From Dyella telluris (lineage in GTDB: Bacteria > Pseudomonadota > Gammaproteobacteria > Xanthomonadales > Rhodanobacteraceae): DNA of 64,000 nt. The DNA lies in assembly GCF_014297575.1 (NCBI RefSeq), contig NZ_CP060412.1, forward strand, positions 434,001-498,000. Reading direction: 5' to 3'. Of this stretch, positions 60,306-64,000 are shown in pieces (position 1 is the stretch's first letter; each line of letters opens with the position of its first letter). Position numbers and translations under genes: made by a program. The notes under the pieces were generated by a model. The model was not told where the DNA came from, ran no database searches, and saw only the letters and a list, made by a program, of their open reading frames with translations.

Positions 60306-61223
60306 TCAGGATTTCACGTACTGCCGACCGTAGGCACCCGGACTGCTGCCGTAACGTGCCTTGAAGGCACGCGTGAAAGCCGCCTCCGAGGCATAACCGG
60401 CCAGTTCGGCGGCCCGCCCTGCAGAAAGCTTGCCCGCGCGCAGCGATCGCGCAGCCAGGCCCAGACGCACGCCATTGACCCAGTCCATCGGCGTGACGCC
60501 CGCCGTTTCACTGAAATGGCGTGCAAAGCTGGCTCGTGAGGTATGCGCCAGCTCGGCAAGGTTCTGCAAAGTCCACGCATGGGTCGGTTCCTTCAGCACG
60601 GCATCGACCACGCCTGCCATGCGCGGGTTGGCGAGCAGCCCGAGGATGCCTAGCTGCCACTGGCCCTGACCCGTCATGCTGCGGAGCATCAGCGTGAACA
60701 TCGCCCCGGTGATCATGCGGATCACGCCCTGCCCGCCGGGCTGCGCGCTTGCGGTTTCATCGCGCAGCAGACGAACCAGATCGGGCAACGCCTCGCCATT
60801 CCCGGCACGCAGATGCAGCACGCTCGGCAGCCCTGTCCACAGCGCATCCGTCGCGCCTGCCAGGGTGAATTGTCCGCACAACATATCCAGCGCTTCACCG
60901 TCGCCGGAGCGTTCCACCAGAGTCACCCTGCCTCGCAGCCGGCGTGTTTCGCGTGAAGCCGGCCTGCGCTGCTCACCGGCTGGAGACCGGCTGCGCATGA
61001 TGTGGGCGTCGCCATAGGGAAACAGCAACACGTCGCCCTTCTGCAGGGCCGTACGCTGGCCATCCATCTCCAGCTCGGCGCTCCCGCCCAGGATCACGTG
61101 GTATGGCAGGTGATTGGGTGGCGCAGGCGGATGATCCAGCGACCATTCGCCGGCAAAACGGCATTGCAGCTCCACGCTGCCGGTCGGCGCGATGGCTTCC
61201 ACCAGTCGATCGAGGCCATCCAT
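60306..61223 (-). CDS. AraC-family transcriptional regulator with cupin-type sensor
   Basis: The 305-residue protein has an N-terminal cupin-like domain (HVILGGSAELEMDGQRTALQ) and a C-terminal AraC DNA-binding domain (AELAHTSRASFARHFSETAG, AAELAGYASEAAFTRAFKARYG, GAYGRQY). It starts MDGLDRLVEAIAPTG; an upstream extension is not family sequence. Its likely target is the divergent AhpD-like gene, whose start is 130 bp away. Confidence 0.92.
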   Translation of the reverse strand: MDGLDRLVEAIAPTGSVELQCRFAGEWSLDHPPAPPNHLPYHVILGGSAELEMDGQRTALQKGDVLLFPYGDAHIMRSRSPAGEQRRPASRETRRLRGRVTLVERSGDGEALDMLCGQFTLAGATDALWTGLPSVLHLRAGNGEALPDLVRLLRDETASAQPGGQGVIRMITGAMFTLMLRSMTGQGQWQLGILGLLANPRMAGVVDAVLKEPTHAWTLQNLAELAHTSRASFARHFSETAGVTPMDWVNGVRLGLAARSLRAGKLSAGRAAELAGYASEAAFTRAFKARYGSSPGAYGRQYVKS

Positions 61224-61353
61224 CGGTCTGAGACTCCCGGGCAAATAGTTGAGACGCGCATGTGCGGAAGCGCCCATGGCGCCTGCCTACCATGTCCCCA
61301 TGGTCGAGGTTTCACCCGCCCACTTGCAAACCCATCATCGAGGAGTCAATGCC

Positions 61354-61890
61354 ATGAGCCGTCTGAGCACCATCAACATTGCCGAAGCGCCCGAAGCCTC
61401 GGCCCAGCTGTTCGCCAATATCAAGAAGGCCGTAGGCAAGGTACCCAATGCCTATGCCGCCATCGGCACGCATGCACCGCAGGTGCTCGCCAACCTGCTG
61501 CAGACCAATGCGCTGCTCAAGCAGGGTGAACTTTCCTCGCTGGAACTGGAGGCGATCAACCTGGCGGTGAGCGAGGCCTCCCAGTGTGACTACTGTCTGG
61601 CAGCCCACTCCATGACCGGCAAGATGGCTGGCTACACGAGCGAACAGATTCACCAGATTCGCAACGGCGGACTGGAGGGAAACACCAAGGTTGATGCACT
61701 CATCAAGTTCGCCCTGACCCTGGTGACGACCCGTGGCACGCTGCCTGAGAGTGCGGTGACAAGCGTGAAGGACGCCGGCTACAGCGATCGACAGATCGTG
61801 GAAGCCATCCAGGCCATCAGCGCGATCCTGTTCACGAACATGTTCAATCGGGTCAACGACACCGTGGTCGATTTTCCCAAGGCTGCGTGA
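61354..61890 (+). CDS. AhpD/carboxymuconolactone decarboxylase family protein
   Basis: The 178-residue protein has the CxxC-H redox motif EASQCDYCLAAHSMTGK typical of alkylhydroperoxidase AhpD-like proteins. LEAINLAVSEAS precedes it, and DRQIVEAIQAISAILFTNMFNRV and DTVVDFP are the family's C-terminal segments. It probably reduces peroxides. The start MSRLSTINIAEAPEAS has GAGGAGTCAATGCC upstream. It is divergent from the AraC-type regulator. Confidence 0.93.
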   Translation: MSRLSTINIAEAPEASAQLFANIKKAVGKVPNAYAAIGTHAPQVLANLLQTNALLKQGELSSLELEAINLAVSEASQCDYCLAAHSMTGKMAGYTSEQIHQIRNGGLEGNTKVDALIKFALTLVTTRGTLPESAVTSVKDAGYSDRQIVEAIQAISAILFTNMFNRVNDTVVDFPKAA

Positions 61891-61938
61891 CTTGCGTTCG
61901 CCGGGCCACCATGAAAATCGTGGCCCGGCGAGAGCGAG

Positions 61939-62121
61939 TCAACCGCCTGATCCGTCCTGGTCTTCTTCGGAACGGCCCATGCATGCCGGATGGCCACACT
62001 GGCACTGCTGCTCCAGGCTGCCCGAGGCATGGGCCTTCCGGCAGTGGGAACTGCAGAACTCGCCCTGCTTGTCGACGTAGCACTGGCAGGGAGCATAAGC
62101 GCACTGGTAACCCGTAGGCAT
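61939..62121 (-). CDS. Bacterial metallothionein-like protein
   Basis: The 60-residue protein has eight cysteines and three histidines. C7, C12 and C14 are followed by YVDKQGEFCSSHCRKAH (C23, H26, C27, H31) and CQCGHPAC (C40, C42, H44, C47). This matches the prokaryotic metallothionein pattern C-x4-CxCxV...FCSxxC...AH...CxC. Such proteins bind Zn, Cd or Cu. AGGACAGCC precedes the ATG. It is convergent with the AhpD-like gene. Confidence 0.85.
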   Translation of the reverse strand: MPTGYQCAYAPCQCYVDKQGEFCSSHCRKAHASGSLEQQCQCGHPACMGRSEEDQDGSGG

Positions 62122-62371
62122 GGCTGTCCTCCGTTATGCAGAGAGCCCAGCTTAGTCACCAACGCCGCTGCATAAGTCATCGCTGCGTTAGGGCGACGTT
62201 GGTGTTTTGATACACGTGTCAGCATGGATCGGCCTCGATGGCTGCACGACGCCTGTTCAGGCGACATATCGTCATAACAAGGCCACAAACACGTGGTGAT
62301 AACAGCGAACGCATTTCCCAGGGTCCACGATCATGGCCACTCGTTCCTTTCGCAACAGGAAGGTGGCAACC

Positions 62372-62917
62372 ATGAAACGACTGTCCTTCATCTTCGCCGC
62401 AACATGCCTGGTATCCGCGTCAATGGCGGGAAACGCATGGGCGCAGGCAGCCACGTCCGGCCAGTCATCCGCGACGCAGAGCCCGCTCTCGGACCAGGAG
62501 TTTTTCACACGGGCGTCCCGCGACGGGGCCATGGAGGTACAGATCAGCCAGCTCGCGGTGCGCAAGGCGTCGTCACCGCGTACGCGGGCTCTCGCCCAGC
62601 AACTGCTCGACGATCATGCCGCCGCCAACAAGGAGCTCGCTGCGCTCGCAGCCAACGAGCATGAGCCTGTCGTGCAGAAGGCACCCGATTCCGCACTGAT
62701 GGAGCGACTGCAGTCGCTGAACGGTGATGAGTTCGACAAAGCGTATGCCTCGGCCATGATCGGCGGGCACCAGAAGGCCATCGAATTGTTCGATGACGCG
62801 ACGCATAGCAACGATCCGAACGTGCGGGCTTTTGCCAGCAAGACCCTACCTACGCTGCGACATCACCTCCAGATGGCACGGGCGATGGATACCCATGCAC
62901 CACTGGGCACGCCCTGA
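62372..62917 (+). CDS. DUF4142 exported protein
   Basis: The 181-residue protein has a signal peptide (to about 25, GNAWA/QAATS) and the DUF4142 helical core: EFFTRASRDGAMEVQISQLA, ALAQQLLDDHAAANKELAAL and a distal ASKTLPTLRHHLQMARAM. DUF4142 proteins are periplasmic ferritin-like helical bundles of unknown role. The start MKRLSFIFAATCL is chosen because AGGTGGCAACC lies upstream; a longer frame has no signal peptide at its N-terminus. Confidence 0.93.
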   Translation: MKRLSFIFAATCLVSASMAGNAWAQAATSGQSSATQSPLSDQEFFTRASRDGAMEVQISQLAVRKASSPRTRALAQQLLDDHAAANKELAALAANEHEPVVQKAPDSALMERLQSLNGDEFDKAYASAMIGGHQKAIELFDDATHSNDPNVRAFASKTLPTLRHHLQMARAMDTHAPLGTP

Positions 62918-62948
62918 AGTTTCCGTCCATCCGAGTGACGCAATGAAA

Positions 62949-62985
62949 GACCTCCAGCCCCGGCGAATGCCAGAGGCTGGAGGTC
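62949..62985. terminator. Convergent terminator-like hairpin
   Basis: An 11-bp stem (GACCTCCAGCC) with a 15-nt loop lies between the DUF4142 gene and the convergent lipoprotein gene. No T-run is present. Confidence 0.5.
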
Positions 62986-63002
62986 GTGCCAGCAGACCGC
63001 TA

Positions 63003-63239
63003 TCAGTGCGTCGTACTTGCCGGTGCTGGCGAACTCTGCGGATAGGCCGGAGCCGCCGTCGACGCAGGCGCAGGAGCGGTTTGCGACGGTGCAGGCATGG
63101 CAGGAGACGGGGCCGCGGCGGTACTCACCGGAGCGGGCGGTGGCGTGCCGGCATTTTCACCGCCCTGGTTGCCGCAACCCGCAAGCGCAGCCGCTGCAAG
63201 CACCAGCGGTGTGAGGAATTTCATTGTCGAAGAAACCAT
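63003..63239 (-). CDS. Small Ala/Pro-rich lipoprotein
   Basis: The 78-residue protein starts MVSSTMKFLTPLVL (GGAGGTAAGAGAC upstream) with lipobox LAGC (C22). The mature part is mostly Pro, Ala, Thr and Ser (APVSTAAAPSPAMPAPSQ) and has no domain. It is probably a periplasm-facing spacer lipoprotein. The function is unknown. Confidence 0.7.
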   Translation of the reverse strand: MVSSTMKFLTPLVLAAAALAGCGNQGGENAGTPPPAPVSTAAAPSPAMPAPSQTAPAPASTAAPAYPQSSPAPASTTH

Positions 63240-63498
63240 GTCTCTTACCTCCGTGGGCGTGGGAACACATACACGCGACCGCTCGGGCACGTGGCGCTAC
63301 AACACTTACACCCATAACGGTGTTCGTGGTGTCTAATGCCGCCGCGTGTTCAGCCCGCGTCATGATTGCGCGTATGCAGGAGCCTGCATTCAGTGGGCAC
63401 TCATGCTTCTGTCAGTGCCGGTCACGGCGCGACGCCGTTGCGTTAACGCTGGCGATGCAAGGCTCCCCACTCATTGCCAATTGCGCAGGGAGAACACC

Positions 63499-63963
63499 AT
63501 GAGCAGCCTCATCGTCGCCAGGTTCGGCAGTCAGTTTGCTGCCGCCTCCGCCTTCGCCAAGTTGATGTCATGCGGCCTGTATCGCCGCAAGGGTGTCGTG
63601 CAGTGCGACGAAAGCGTGGATGGCTCACCTGCCAGCGCCAGCGCCCCCACCAGTGTGGTATCGAGCGTCAGTCACCAGGGCCGCCGCGACGGAGCAAAAC
63701 ACGTCCTGCGCGGTCCCGAGGCGTCACCCGATCCCGCCGACATGGGCAGCGCCATTCTCACCGTGGAGATCGATGACGACCAGCCACTCGAGGAGGTGAT
63801 GGAGGTCATGCGCGCCATGGATGCCGTCCACGTGCACATCCTTCCCGGCAAGATCCTCGACGACAACGATGCCCCGCTCTGGCCGGAAGAAGGCCTGGGC
63901 CGCTGGGCTGACGTGCAGCGCGCTGTGCGGGCCTCACGCCGGGGCAAGCCGCGGCTGCACTGA
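63499..63963 (+). CDS. Hypothetical protein
   Basis: The 154-residue cytoplasmic protein starts MSSLIVARFGSQFAAASAFA, with GGGAGAACACC upstream. The first 40 residues suggest a small alpha/beta fold beginning with a strand and a helix. AILTVEIDDDQPLEEVMEVM and VHVHILPGK look like a ferredoxin-like second half. No domain I recognise. The last 37 bp of the window after it show nothing. Confidence 0.65.
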   Translation: MSSLIVARFGSQFAAASAFAKLMSCGLYRRKGVVQCDESVDGSPASASAPTSVVSSVSHQGRRDGAKHVLRGPEASPDPADMGSAILTVEIDDDQPLEEVMEVMRAMDAVHVHILPGKILDDNDAPLWPEEGLGRWADVQRAVRASRRGKPRLH

Positions 63964-64000
63964 TGGCCCGGGATCACACGTTAGCCCAGTAGTTCTACTC

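Noticed and set aside
1-64000. tRNA, rRNA, CRISPR array, prophage or integrase
   Set aside because: No cloverleaf, rRNA segment, regular short direct repeats, or phage/integrase proteins could be recognised in the window.

Overview
The window is GC-rich chromosomal DNA from a gammaproteobacterium, most likely a member of the Xanthomonadales and probably of the Rhodanobacteraceae (Dyella, Luteibacter, Frateuria or Rhodanobacter-like). This is inferred from gene content: an S46 dipeptidyl-peptidase, a tdh/kbl threonine pathway, the acnD/prpF form of the 2-methylcitrate cycle, OmpA paralogues, DUF1800/DUF1501 proteins and an ECF sigma factor next to a TPR kinase. Nothing looks like phage, plasmid, CRISPR or a large mobile island. 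The accessory signals are small palindromic repeats and one possible repeat-flanked endonuclease cassette.

Positions 1-9.5 kb hold the 5' part of a secreted S46 peptidase, a secreted six-hairpin glycosidase-like protein, and tdh and kbl (threonine to glycine plus acetyl-CoA) separated by a 1238-aa AsmA/DUF748 envelope protein. Positions 9.6-13.3 kb hold an RsuA-family pseudouridine synthase and a tandem pair of OmpA-like genes with the same promoter, leader and terminator layout. Positions 13.3-30 kb carry a 2-methylcitrate locus for propionyl-CoA breakdown: prpD, prpF and acnD on one side and prpC, prpB and prpE on the other. prpD has an in-frame TGA where the family has Trp. A DUF559 endonuclease gene flanked by inverted repeats sits between acnD and prpF.

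The two prp blocks are separated by terC under a yybP-ykoY manganese riboswitch, a glutathione transferase gene, and a five-gene operon at 20.9-25.2 kb that I regard as the most interesting system here. It encodes a Gly-rich exported protein, a small exported protein sharing two motifs with it, a periplasmic C39 cysteine protease, a third exported protein with a double-glycine motif, and a coiled-coil plus beta-barrel outer-membrane protein. The order and the kinds of protein resemble the Pseudomonas Fap functional-amyloid operon (fapC-D-E-F), but the fibre subunits look different.

Positions 30-50 kb are mostly housekeeping and envelope genes: a MerR regulator with its own promoter-operator, mdh, an aspartate aminotransferase, a cyclophilin, a cytoplasmic-looking 3-hydroxybutyrate-oligomer hydrolase, typA/bipA, a glycine-zipper lipoprotein, a porin, a methyltransferase, a family I.5-like lipase, a DUF1800/DUF1501 pair, a PadR-DUF1700 operon and a FUSC protein. 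Positions 50-64 kb contain a HAF-repeat secreted protein, the ECF sigma factor and Ser/Thr kinase pair, several small stress or detoxification enzymes (alpha/beta hydrolase, tautomerase, an SDR lacking its catalytic Tyr, nitronate monooxygenase, AhpD-like protein, metallothionein) with LysR and AraC regulators, and small hypothetical or lipoprotein genes.

All assignments come from reading translations and motifs by eye. No database search was run.
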